This document shows, piece after piece, positions 1 through 7,764 of a DNA stretch of 64,000 nucleotides. The notes below the pieces were generated by a model. It was given only the letters and a program-made list of their open reading frames with translations, was not told where the DNA came from and searched no databases. The DNA is taken from assembly GCA_963922565.1 (NCBI GenBank), contig CAWUIQ010000005.1, positions 53,415-117,414 of the forward strand. Direction: 5' to 3'. The position numbers were made by a program, and so were the translations under genes. The DNA is from JBCBKL01 sp963922565 (GTDB lineage: Bacteria > Pseudomonadota > Alphaproteobacteria > Rhodobacterales > Rhodobacteraceae). How positions within the stretch are numbered: the stretch's first letter is position 1; each line of letters begins with the position of its first letter.

Positions 1-972
1 CGCGCTCGTGTGCCTGAAATCGGGTCCATCGATCTGACCGGCAACCGGATTGTCAGTGTCTTTGCGCAAAGCGCATTGGGTCCGATCGAGATGCGGTTCG
101 ACCGGCGCAGGCTGTCGGCCTCCAATCCTCACCAGCTGTTTGTCATCATGGTCTTCTTTTCGGTTCTCATCACAGCGGTCGCATTCATCTATCTGCGCAA
201 TCAACTTCGCCCCATCAAACGGTTGGCGAGCGCCGCCGAAGCGTTCGGGAAGGGGCGGCATATGCCCTACAGCCCATCCGGCGCGACCGAGGTGCGGGCC
301 GCTGGTACCGCTTTTGTGGACATGCGCAACCGGATCGAGCGGCAGATCGAGACGCGCACGCAGATGCTGTCCGGCGTCAGTCACGATTTGCGGACACCGC
401 TGACGCGCCTGCGCCTCGGCCTCAGCCTGCTTGACGATGAAGATCGTCAACCGCTGGAACGCGACGTGGATGACATGGCACGCATGATCGACGAATTCCT
501 GAATTTCGCCAAAGGGTCATCCGAGGGCGAACCCGAGCCGATTGATCCCGTGGCACTGACCGAGGAACTGGTTTCCGATGCGGCCCGCGCCGGACAGAAC
601 GTGACAATGAAAGAGGTCAGCGGGAGCGGAGAGGTCATGCTGCGCAAACACGCGATCCGGCGGGCGCTTGGCAATCTGATCAGCAATGCCGTGCGCTACG
701 GTGAGCGGGCCGAAGTATCAGTGACCCTCAGCGACAGATCTCTGCGCTTTCGGGTCGAAGACGACGGGCCGGGCATACCCGAGGATCAGCGTGAAGAGGC
801 GCAAAAACCGTTTTCGCGCCTTGATCCCGCGCGGAACCAGGACCGGGGCGGCAGTGTCGGGCTGGGCCTGGCCATCGCGCGCGACATCGCGCGGGCGCAT
901 GGTGGGGTTTTGCGGTTGGGGCAAAGCGAGCGGCTGGGTGGATTGCGGGCCGACATCGTGATCGCGCGGTGA
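1..972 (+). CDS. Sensor histidine kinase, EnvZ-like (5' end missing)
   Basis: Membrane sensor kinase of a two-component system, cut by the left edge: the reading frame is open from base 1, so the GTG at base 10 is probably internal. What remains shows the end of a periplasmic sensor region, one membrane helix (about bases 133-195), a HAMP linker (RNQLRPIKRLA), a HisKA dimerisation helix with the phospho-accepting His at bases 382-384 (SHDLRTPLTRLRL) and a HATPase domain with N box (NLISNAVRYG), G1 (DDGPGIP) and G2 (GLGLAIARD). The HDLRTPLTRLR motif is typical of EnvZ-type kinases that pair with OmpR-family regulators. Its partner would be upstream, outside the window. The signal it senses cannot be read from the sequence. 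Confidence 0.9.
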   Translation, partial: RARVPEIGSIDLTGNRIVSVFAQSALGPIEMRFDRRRLSASNPHQLFVIMVFFSVLITAVAFIYLRNQLRPIKRLASAAEAFGKGRHMPYSPSGATEVRAAGTAFVDMRNRIERQIETRTQMLSGVSHDLRTPLTRLRLGLSLLDDEDRQPLERDVDDMARMIDEFLNFAKGSSEGEPEPIDPVALTEELVSDAARAGQNVTMKEVSGSGEVMLRKHAIRRALGNLISNAVRYGERAEVSVTLSDRSLRFRVEDDGPGIPEDQREEAQKPFSRLDPARNQDRGGSVGLGLAIARDIARAHGGVLRLGQSERLGGLRADIVIAR

Positions 973-977
973 TGCGG

Positions 978-1054
978 TGGTAGGCCCGGAGGGACTCGAA
1001 CCCCCAACCAAAGCGTTATGAGCGCTCTGCTCTAACCAATTGAGCTACAGGCCC
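978..1054 (-). tRNA. tRNA with CAU anticodon, probably tRNA-Ile2
   Basis: A 77-base cloverleaf read on the minus strand: acceptor stem GGGCCTG, D arm with GCTCAATTGGTTAGAGC, anticodon loop CTCATAA, T arm GGTTCGAGTCC, and an encoded CCA end. A CAU anticodon can mean initiator Met, elongator Met or the lysidine-modified Ile2. The first base pair is G-C, which argues against an initiator. C4 and C5 in the acceptor stem match the determinants recognised by the lysidine synthetase TilS in the E. coli Ile2 tRNA, so Ile2 is preferred; elongator Met remains possible. Confidence 0.9.
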
Positions 1055-1154
1055 GCCGAAGCCCTGCCTAGGACCGCCACATGCCGCCGTCAAGTGGCCC
1101 GTTGCGGTCAGCGTGGCTTTGGATTAACCGGACCCAAACAAGGCGAGAGGGGCA

Positions 1155-2213
1155 ATGGCGAAATCTGCAGATCAGGGCAAGAACGGCCTGTCCTATGCCC
1201 AGGCCGGGGTCGATATCGACGCCGGAAACGCGCTGGTTGACCGCATCAAGCCCGCCGCAAAATCGACCGACAGGCCCGGTGTGATGGCTGGTCTCGGCGG
1301 CTTTGGTGGGCTCTTTGATCTCAAGGCCGCGGGATACGAGGATCCGATCCTGGTCGCGGCAACGGACGGCGTGGGGACCAAACTGCGCATCGCCATCGAC
1401 ACCGGTAATGTCGAGGGCGTCGGCGTCGACCTCGTTGCCATGTGCGTCAACGACCTCGTATGTCAGGGGGCCGAGCCGCTTTTCTTTCTCGACTACTTCG
1501 CGACGGGCAAGCTCTCTGTCGATCTTGCTGCTCAGGTTGTCGAAGGCATTGCCCTTGGGTGCCGAAACTCCGGCTGTGCGCTGATTGGGGGTGAGACCGC
1601 CGAGATGCCCGGGATGTATCCGCCGGGTGACTTTGATCTCGCGGGCTTTGCTGTGGGCGCGATGGAGCGTGGCACCGCTCTGCCATCGGGTGTGGCCGAG
1701 GGTGATGTGGTTCTTGGTCTTGGCTCGGACGGCGTACATTCGAACGGCTACAGCCTCGTGCGAAAGCTGGTCGAGGTGTCGGGGCTTGCCTGGGACGCCG
1801 ACTGCCCATGGGCCGCGGGCACTCTTGGTGCAGCACTTCTGACCCCGACACGGCTTTATGTGCAGCAATGCCTCGAGGCCATTCGCTCGGGTGGTGTTCA
1901 TGGCCTGGCGCATATCACCGGCGGCGGACTGACCGAGAACCTGCCACGGGTTCTGCCCGACGGGTTGGGGGCGCAGGTCGATCTTGGGGCGTGGCAGATG
2001 CCGCCCGTTTTTGGATGGCTGCAAGGGCAGGGTGGCATCGATCAGGCCGAGATGCTCAAGACCTTCAACTGCGGCATCGGCATGGTGCTGGTGGTCGACA
2101 AGGACCAGGCGTCTGATCACATCGCGCATCTGCAGAGCGCAGGAGAAACCGTTGCCGTCATCGGTTCGGTTGTCGCGGGCGACGGGGTGGACTTTCACGG
2201 CGCCCTCAATTGA
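1155..2213 (+). CDS. purM: Phosphoribosylformylglycinamidine cyclo-ligase (AIR synthase) PurM
   Basis: Converts formylglycinamidine ribonucleotide (FGAM) to aminoimidazole ribonucleotide with ATP, the fifth step of purine synthesis, in the cytosol. The 352-residue product has the family's usual length and features: N-terminal YAQAGVDIDAGN, the ATP-grasping loop around ATDGVGTKLRIA, the conserved VNDLVCQGAEPLFFLDY block, GGETAEMPGMY, and the C-terminal ITGGGLTENLPR and FNCGIGM motifs. The ATG at 1155 follows a GAGAGGGG Shine-Dalgarno-like run. Its stop overlaps the start of purN, so the two are translated from one message. The tRNA gene upstream is on the other strand. Confidence 0.97.
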   Translation: MAKSADQGKNGLSYAQAGVDIDAGNALVDRIKPAAKSTDRPGVMAGLGGFGGLFDLKAAGYEDPILVAATDGVGTKLRIAIDTGNVEGVGVDLVAMCVNDLVCQGAEPLFFLDYFATGKLSVDLAAQVVEGIALGCRNSGCALIGGETAEMPGMYPPGDFDLAGFAVGAMERGTALPSGVAEGDVVLGLGSDGVHSNGYSLVRKLVEVSGLAWDADCPWAAGTLGAALLTPTRLYVQQCLEAIRSGGVHGLAHITGGGLTENLPRVLPDGLGAQVDLGAWQMPPVFGWLQGQGGIDQAEMLKTFNCGIGMVLVVDKDQASDHIAHLQSAGETVAVIGSVVAGDGVDFHGALN

Positions 2214-2797
2214 AGCGGGTTGCCATCCTGATTTCCGGCGGCGGCTCCAACATGCGGGCGCTCGTCGAAAGCATGACGGGTGACCACCCGGCACGACCCT
2301 GCGTCGTGCTGTCGAACAATCCGGGATCGACCGGCATTGCCTGGGCTGCCGAACACGGGGTCCCGACGGCGATCGTTGATCACAAACCCTTCGGTAAGGA
2401 TCGCAGCGCGTTCGAGGCCGAATTAACCAAGGCGCTTGAACCACATGCGCCCGATATCATCTGTCTTGCGGGGTTCATGCGGGTACTGACCGCAGGCTTC
2501 GTAACGCCCCGGCAAGGTCGGATGCTGAACATCCATCCATCGCTGTTGCCGAAGTATCAGGGGCTGAACACCCATGCCCGGGCGATCGATGCAGGTGACG
2601 CCGACCATGGCTGTACTGTGCATCTTGTCACGCCCAAACTCGATGATGGTCCCATCCTTGGTCAGGCGCGGGTTCCGATCCAACCGGGCGACACACCCGA
2701 AAGCCTCAGCCAACGAGTACTCGCGCGTGAACACATTCTTTACCCGGCTGTCCTACGCCGATTTGCCGAAGGTCATGACGAACCGCTCTACATCTGA
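2210..2797 (+). CDS. purN: Phosphoribosylglycinamide formyltransferase PurN
   Basis: Transfers a formyl group from 10-formyl-tetrahydrofolate to glycinamide ribonucleotide, the third step of purine synthesis. The 195-residue protein shows the formyltransferase fold: N-terminal VAILISGGGSNMRALVE phosphate-binding loop, LAGFMRVL, the NIHPSLLP catalytic block with the essential Asn and His, and the downstream DDGPILGQ containing the catalytic Asp. It starts with TTG inside the purM stop (TTGA overlap), which suggests translational coupling. The purM-purN order is common in alphaproteobacteria. Confidence 0.96.
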   Translation: MKRVAILISGGGSNMRALVESMTGDHPARPCVVLSNNPGSTGIAWAAEHGVPTAIVDHKPFGKDRSAFEAELTKALEPHAPDIICLAGFMRVLTAGFVTPRQGRMLNIHPSLLPKYQGLNTHARAIDAGDADHGCTVHLVTPKLDDGPILGQARVPIQPGDTPESLSQRVLAREHILYPAVLRRFAEGHDEPLYI

Positions 2798-2881
2798 GGG
2801 ACTGGCCCCTTGTTCGGCCTTGGTATAAGGGCATAAGGTCGCAAGACGCGGGCAATCAATAAGAACCAGAACGGATCGCAC

Positions 2882-4042
2882 ATGCAGATACTCACCTCGA
2901 CCGATGCTCTTGCCACATTCTGCAAAGAGGCAAGGCAGCAGCCCTACGTCACGGTCGACACAGAGTTTCTGAGGGAGCGGACATATTATTCAAAGCTCTG
3001 CCTCGTCCAGCTTGCAATGCCGGGGCAGGGGGACGATGGCGCGGTTCTGGTCGATCCGCTTGCGGATGGGCTGGCGCTTGATCCGCTTTACGATCTCTTC
3101 AACGATGACGCGGTCGTTAAGGTTTTTCACGCGGCCCGGCAGGATCTCGAAATCTTCTATGTCGACGCGCAGGTTCTGCCCCAACCTCTGTTCGACACGC
3201 AGGTCGCGGCGATGGTCTGCGGTTTTGGCGAACAGGTCGGGTATGAGACGCTGGTGCGGAAGATCGCGAAGCAGTCGCTCGACAAGACCTCCCGGTTTAC
3301 CGATTGGTCGCGACGACCGCTGACCGATGCACAACTCTCCTATGCGCTCGCAGACGTGACACATCTGCGGGACATCTACGAACATCTGGCAAATCGGCTT
3401 GAGCAAACCGGGCGCAGCCGCTGGGTCAACGAAGAGCTTGGCACGCTTCTGTCACCCGACACCTATGTCGTCAAACCGGATGAGGCGTGGCGGCGGGTCA
3501 AGACCCGGACAAATTCGTCTCGGTTTCTCGCGGTGGTCAAGGAACTCGCTGCGTTTCGGGAAGCTCATGCGCAGGAGCACAACATCCCGCGCAACCGCAT
3601 CTTCAAGGACGACGCGCTGATCGAACTGGCTGGAAACAAGCCCAAGTCGATCGAAGAGCTGGGTCGCTCGCGCCTATTGCTGCGCGAGGCGCGTAAGGGT
3701 GCGGTCGCCGACGGCATTTTGAACGCGATCAAACGCGCGGTCGAAATGGCGCCCGATGACATGCCCAAACCGGATCGAAGCCGCGACAAGCTGCAGGTCA
3801 ACACGGCGCTTGCCGATCTGCTGCGTGTGCTGCTCAAGGCCAAGACCGAGAGCGAGGGCGTCGCCGCCAAGCTGGTGGCACCGGCAGCCGATCTTGATGC
3901 CATCGCGGCGGGCGTTCGGGATCTTCCGGCGCTCAAAGGTTGGCGCAAAGAACTCTTTGGTCAGGATGCGTTGCGACTTTGCGATGGAGAGATCGCGCTT
4001 GCCGCCGAAGGCGGCGACGTGCGGATCATACCGCTCGACTGA
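2882..4042 (+). CDS. rnd: Ribonuclease D
   Basis: 3'-to-5' exoribonuclease that trims tRNA and other stable RNA 3' ends. The 386-residue protein has the DEDDy exonuclease domain at the N-terminus: Asp-Glu pair in VTVDTEFLRERTY, the FHAARQDLEIF motif, and the final Tyr/Asp in SYALADVTHLRDIY. An HRDC nucleic-acid-binding region follows (about residues 205-290, AFREAHAQEHNIPRNRIFKDDAL). The gene lies 84 bases after purN and ends exactly where the convergent lipoprotein gene ends. Confidence 0.95.
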   Translation: MQILTSTDALATFCKEARQQPYVTVDTEFLRERTYYSKLCLVQLAMPGQGDDGAVLVDPLADGLALDPLYDLFNDDAVVKVFHAARQDLEIFYVDAQVLPQPLFDTQVAAMVCGFGEQVGYETLVRKIAKQSLDKTSRFTDWSRRPLTDAQLSYALADVTHLRDIYEHLANRLEQTGRSRWVNEELGTLLSPDTYVVKPDEAWRRVKTRTNSSRFLAVVKELAAFREAHAQEHNIPRNRIFKDDALIELAGNKPKSIEELGRSRLLLREARKGAVADGILNAIKRAVEMAPDDMPKPDRSRDKLQVNTALADLLRVLLKAKTESEGVAAKLVAPAADLDAIAAGVRDLPALKGWRKELFGQDALRLCDGEIALAAEGGDVRIIPLD

Positions 4043-4576
4043 TCAGCGGCGTCGCGATGACATCGCGTTGCGCACCCCGACAACCCGGATGACCCGAACG
4101 CCACCAAGTTGCTGATCGGTTAGTGCCACGGCGGCGGTAACCGTCCGGACGCGTTCGCTTATGCCGGTCCCGGCCTCGTCCGGTGTGACGCCTGCCAGTT
4201 GGAAGGTCAGAACGCCGTCTTCAGAAACAGGCTGCTCTTCGTCAGTCACCAGACGCACGTCGTAAACGCCCTGACGGGCTGCTGTTCCGGACGCGCGGAC
4301 AATGGCGCCGCCGGGCACACGCTCGATCACGAGGGCGGTCACACTGTCGAGCGGACGGCCCCGGTAAGTGCCGTCGTCACTGGGCGAGCCCAGCAACCGC
4401 CCGCGTTGGCGGGTGGGGATCAGTGGATTGACCTCGGCATCCGGGTCCACCTCAACAGGGGCAGACCGCGCATTCCCAAACCAGTTTGTCGGGTTGAGAC
4501 GGCTATCGCGAAAACCACCGCAGGCCGCAAGCGCCAGAATGCTCACCAGCATCACGCCCGTTGTCAGTCTTTTCAT
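4043..4576 (-). CDS. Conserved lipoprotein of unknown function
   Basis: A 177-residue protein with a clear lipoprotein signal: MKRLT, a hydrophobic stretch and a lipobox LAAC with the lipidated Cys at residue 19. It should be anchored in the outer membrane or the outer face of the inner membrane. The mature part mentions no enzyme motif; it carries a conserved-looking start (GGFRDSRLNPTNWFG) and a region beginning LIPTRQRGRLL that looks like a compact beta domain. Related proteins are, from memory, common in Rhodobacterales with no assigned role. It converges with rnd with no gap. Confidence 0.8.
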   Translation of the reverse strand: MKRLTTGVMLVSILALAACGGFRDSRLNPTNWFGNARSAPVEVDPDAEVNPLIPTRQRGRLLGSPSDDGTYRGRPLDSVTALVIERVPGGAIVRASGTAARQGVYDVRLVTDEEQPVSEDGVLTFQLAGVTPDEAGTGISERVRTVTAAVALTDQQLGGVRVIRVVGVRNAMSSRRR

Positions 4577-4704
4577 TGGTGGCGTCCCCCGTTTCCTGTC
4601 GCGTTTGGTACCGCAACTCGGTTGGTTTGAAAAGCCATGCGGGCGTGGTCTGGACCTTTGGCTGCGCGCCGCCTAACTGTCTTTTGTCGAAGGGAGAATA
4701 CCGC

Positions 4705-5115
4705 ATGGCCGCACCCGCCTTTGAAGAAATCGTCGAAGATTTTGAGTTCCTCGAAGATTGGGAAGATCGCTATCGCTATGTCATCGAGCAGGGCAAGGCG
4801 ATGGAGCCGCTCGACGAAGCGCTGCGCGTTCCGGCGACCAAGGTTGATGGCTGCGCCAGCCAGGTCTGGCTCCATGCCGGCATCGACGGTGGGGTGTTTC
4901 ATTTCGACGGCGAAAGCGATGCCATGATCGTTCGGGGCCTGATCGCCGTGCTGCGCAAACTCTATAACGGGTTGTCCCCCGCCGAGGTCATGCAGGTCGA
5001 TGCGCGGTCCGAGATGGCGCGATTGGGGCTGAATGACCACCTTTCAGCACAGCGGTCAAACGGGCTGAGGGCGATGATTGAACGGATCCGTGGCCTCGCA
5101 GCGGCAGAAGTTTGA
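4705..5115 (+). CDS. sufE: Cysteine desulfurase activator SufE
   Basis: Sulfur-transfer partner of the SufS cysteine desulfurase in iron-sulfur cluster assembly. The 136-residue product matches SufE: FEEIVEDFEFLEDWEDRYRYVIEQGK at the N-terminus and the VDGCASQVWL motif with the sulfur-accepting Cys at residue 50. The start at 4705 is chosen because it follows AAGGGAGAATACCGC and gives the normal SufE N-terminus; an upstream in-frame ATG would add 48 unrelated residues and overlap the promoter region of the divergent lipoprotein gene. No other suf gene is in the window. Confidence 0.95.
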   Translation: MAAPAFEEIVEDFEFLEDWEDRYRYVIEQGKAMEPLDEALRVPATKVDGCASQVWLHAGIDGGVFHFDGESDAMIVRGLIAVLRKLYNGLSPAEVMQVDARSEMARLGLNDHLSAQRSNGLRAMIERIRGLAAAEV

Positions 5116-5148
5116 GCCACCCGCAGGCGCGGTGCGCCTGAAGCTTGG

Positions 5149-5772
5149 TCAAAGTCGCGAAAGCACGGGATCAAGATCGCCGTAGCCGGTGAACCGCCGC
5201 TCAAAAGCCAGCCCCAGCCGATCGGCGCATGCCCGCGCCTTTTCCGTCAATGCCGGGTCATCGGTTTGGGCCTGATAGACCAGTGTCTTGTAATGGCCGA
5301 AATAGGTGTCCCGAAGCTCCGGGTGACGGTCGAGGCCAAGAGGACGGATCACAAAGGCATCGAATTGTCGGACGAGAAAATCGGTCAGGTAGAACGCATC
5401 GATTTCGTCGCGGGCCGCGAACGCTTCGTTGCCCTCAAAAAAGCTGTAGCAATGTGGCCCCTCTATCATCTCGACCCCAAGCTCGGCGCAGACCGATTGC
5501 AACTGCCCGCCGGTCCCGCAATCAGCATAGGCGACAAAGATGCGATCATACGAAGCCCGGTACTTGGCCACCGCGTCGCGCACCGCGTCCGGGATACGGT
5601 CCGGGTGGTTATGGAGGATCGCCGGAAGACAGGTCAGATCCAGATGATCCAGGTTGGCCGACGTCTTGATTGCGATGATCTCACGCGCCAGCGCACCGCA
5701 GGCTACAATCAGCACCTTCCCACACCCTGACGGAGCCAAGCCCTCGGTCGTCAGTGTTGCAGTGTCGGTCAT
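5149..5772 (-). CDS. DUF1638 protein beside the corrinoid protein gene
   Basis: A 207-residue soluble protein of the DUF1638 family. It has several conserved-looking cysteines: VACGALAREI near the N-terminus, ADCGTGGQL in the middle and GPHCYSFFEG after it, which could bind a metal or a corrinoid-related cofactor, though that is inference. It lies 13 bases downstream of the corrinoid protein gene on the same strand, so the two are almost certainly co-transcribed. A role in assembly or reactivation of the B12-dependent methyl carrier is the natural hypothesis. The start at 5772 (MTDTATL) is preferred over an in-frame ATG at 5901 that lies inside the corrinoid gene. Confidence 0.85.
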   Translation of the reverse strand: MTDTATLTTEGLAPSGCGKVLIVACGALAREIIAIKTSANLDHLDLTCLPAILHNHPDRIPDAVRDAVAKYRASYDRIFVAYADCGTGGQLQSVCAELGVEMIEGPHCYSFFEGNEAFAARDEIDAFYLTDFLVRQFDAFVIRPLGLDRHPELRDTYFGHYKTLVYQAQTDDPALTEKARACADRLGLAFERRFTGYGDLDPVLSRL

Positions 5773-5785
5773 GGTTTGGTTCTGA

Positions 5786-6490
5786 TCAGCTGGCGACCAT
5801 CTGGTTGTGCTTGCGTGCCATGAATTCCTTGGCCGTCTCGACCGCAACCGCGGCGTCACGGCAATAGGCATCAGCGCCGATCGCGCGTCCGAACTCTTCA
5901 TTCAGGGGCGCACCACCAACGAGCACGATATAGTCATCGCGCTTGCCGGTTTCGATCATCGTGTCGATCACGACCTTCATGTAGGGCATCGTGGTCGTCA
6001 GCAGGGCGGACATGCCGAGTATGTCGGGCTGTTCCGTCTCGAGCGCTTCCATGTAGCTCTCTACCGGATTGTTGATGCCCAGATCGACGACCTCGAAACC
6101 CGCACCTTCCATCATCATGCTGACGAGGTTCTTGCCGATGTCGTGGATGTCACCCTTGACCGTGCCGATCACCATCTTGCCCATACGTGGGGCACCGGTT
6201 TCGGCCAGCAGCGGTTTCAGGATCGCCATGCCGCCCTTCATCGCGTTCGCCGCCAAGAGAACTTCGGGGACAAATAGAATCCCGTCGCGGAAGTCGTTGC
6301 CGACAATCGTCATGCCCGACACAAGTGCTTCGGTCAGGATCTTGTAGGGTTCCCATCCGCGATCCAGCAGGATCTGCACGCCTTCCTCGATCTCTTCCTT
6401 CAGCCCGTCATACAGATCATCGAACATCTGCTGAACGAGTTCGTCGTCGTCCAGTTCGCTCAGAATGATGTCGTCTTCTTCGTCCGACAT
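5786..6490 (-). CDS. Corrinoid (B12-binding) methyl-carrier protein of a split methionine synthase
   Basis: A 234-residue protein made only of the two modules that bind methylcobalamin in MetH: a helical cap (about residues 20-95, with DFRDGILFVPEVLLAANAMKGG) and a Rossmann-like B12 domain (about 100-225). The D-x-H-x-x-G motif is at residues 114-119 (DIHDIG), so His116 is the expected lower cobalt ligand. It lacks the homocysteine and folate domains of full MetH. The homocysteine methyltransferase gene lies two genes away (7765-8775), supporting a multi-protein methionine synthase. An acidic N-terminus (SDEEDDIILSELDDDEL) is distinctive. Confidence 0.93.
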   Translation of the reverse strand: MSDEEDDIILSELDDDELVQQMFDDLYDGLKEEIEEGVQILLDRGWEPYKILTEALVSGMTIVGNDFRDGILFVPEVLLAANAMKGGMAILKPLLAETGAPRMGKMVIGTVKGDIHDIGKNLVSMMMEGAGFEVVDLGINNPVESYMEALETEQPDILGMSALLTTTMPYMKVVIDTMIETGKRDDYIVLVGGAPLNEEFGRAIGADAYCRDAAVAVETAKEFMARKHNQMVAS

Positions 6491-6687
6491 GACAAATCCT
6501 TTCGATCAGATGGCACAGGCCGTTTTTCGCATATGGGCGGATTGACGCAGACCGACATTGCAATTTGCGACATGGGTGATGCCGTCGGCGACCAAACCGG
6601 TCGCATTGTCACCATTGTGACCCGGTCTTCGCCTGTTGCGCGAGGAACGGGGTGGTTAACGTTCTCTTTATGTTCTATTCTCGACCT

Positions 6688-7758
6688 ATGACCGGACCGA
6701 TACAGAACGCAAAGGCCAAGGGGCGCGGCGCGGTGTCGAACGCGCCCAGCCGATTTGACCGGCACGACAGGGAAGTGTTCGATGACGGCTGGCATTCCGA
6801 GCCTGATGACCTGCCGCCGTTGCGGACCGAGGTCAGTCTTGAACGGCCTCGGTCTGCCATCACCTACAACCGCTCGCCTGACCTGTCGTTCGACCGGTCG
6901 ATCAACCCGTATCGTGGCTGCGAGCACGGATGCGTTTATTGCTTTGCGCGGCCGACGCATGCCTATCTCGGTCTTTCCCCGGGGTTGGATTTTGAGACCA
7001 AACTGATCGCGCGGCCGGATATGCCGGACGTCCTGCGGCGCGAGCTGCAACGGGCCCAGTATCAGCCCGCGACCCTTGCCATCGGAACCAACACAGATCC
7101 CTATCAACCCATTGAGGGCCAGCATCGGATCATGCGGCAATGTCTGGAGGTTTTGGCCGAGTTCAATCATCCGGTCGCGATCGTCACCAAAGGCAGCCTG
7201 ATCGAGCGCGATCTGGATATTCTGGGTCCAATGGCCGAGCGCGGGCTCGCCAAGGTTGGCATTTCGGTTACGACGCTTGATCCGGCCATCAGTCGTTTGA
7301 TGGAGCCCCGGGTGCCGTCCCCTGCGCGTCGTCTCAAGATGATCGAACGGGTGGCTGATGCGGGTATTCCCGTGCGGGTCATGGCTTCGCCGATGGTTCC
7401 GGCTTTGACGGATACCGAGTTGGAACAGATCCTTGAGGCTGGCCGCGATGCGGGGGCTACGGCGGCGAGCTGGATCATGCTGCGGCTGCCGCGTGAAGTG
7501 TCGACGCTGGTGCAGGAGTGGCTGGCCGAACATTTTCCGGACAGGGCGGCACGGATCATGGCGCGACTGCGCGAGATGCATGGCGGGCGCGACTATGACC
7601 CGGAATGGGGGCGCCGGATGCGGGGCGAGGGGCCCTATGCCGAAATGGTGGAACATCGGTTCAAGATCGCCATAAAACGTCTTGGTTTGGTGACGGAACT
7701 TCCGGCCTTGCGGACCGATCTCTTTCGTCGATCCGGTGCGCAGCTGACGCTGTTCTAG
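6688..7758 (+). CDS. Radical SAM protein, PA0069/SplB-like family
   Basis: A 356-residue radical S-adenosylmethionine enzyme. The 4Fe-4S cluster motif is CEHGCVYC (C-x3-C-x2-C), preceded by the family block SINPYRGCEHGC and followed by RPTHAYLGLSPGLDFE; GTNTDPYQPIEG is also typical. The family is widespread (PA0069-type, related to spore photoproduct lyase) and has no settled substrate. It sits divergently between the corrinoid and homocysteine methyltransferase genes and converges with the latter with a 6-base gap. The start at 6688 (MTGPIQNAKAKG) is chosen because the upstream in-frame codons encode an atypical hydrophobic stretch. Confidence 0.88.
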   Translation: MTGPIQNAKAKGRGAVSNAPSRFDRHDREVFDDGWHSEPDDLPPLRTEVSLERPRSAITYNRSPDLSFDRSINPYRGCEHGCVYCFARPTHAYLGLSPGLDFETKLIARPDMPDVLRRELQRAQYQPATLAIGTNTDPYQPIEGQHRIMRQCLEVLAEFNHPVAIVTKGSLIERDLDILGPMAERGLAKVGISVTTLDPAISRLMEPRVPSPARRLKMIERVADAGIPVRVMASPMVPALTDTELEQILEAGRDAGATAASWIMLRLPREVSTLVQEWLAEHFPDRAARIMARLREMHGGRDYDPEWGRRMRGEGPYAEMVEHRFKIAIKRLGLVTELPALRTDLFRRSGAQLTLF

Positions 7759-7764
7759 CGTGCC

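Noticed and set aside
1068..2444. 458-codon open frame on the minus strand
   Set aside because: Antisense shadow of purM and purN, caused by high GC; no family-like sequence.
6460..7656. 398-codon open frame on the minus strand
   Set aside because: Lies opposite the radical SAM gene and its product is low-quality Arg/His/Pro-rich sequence.
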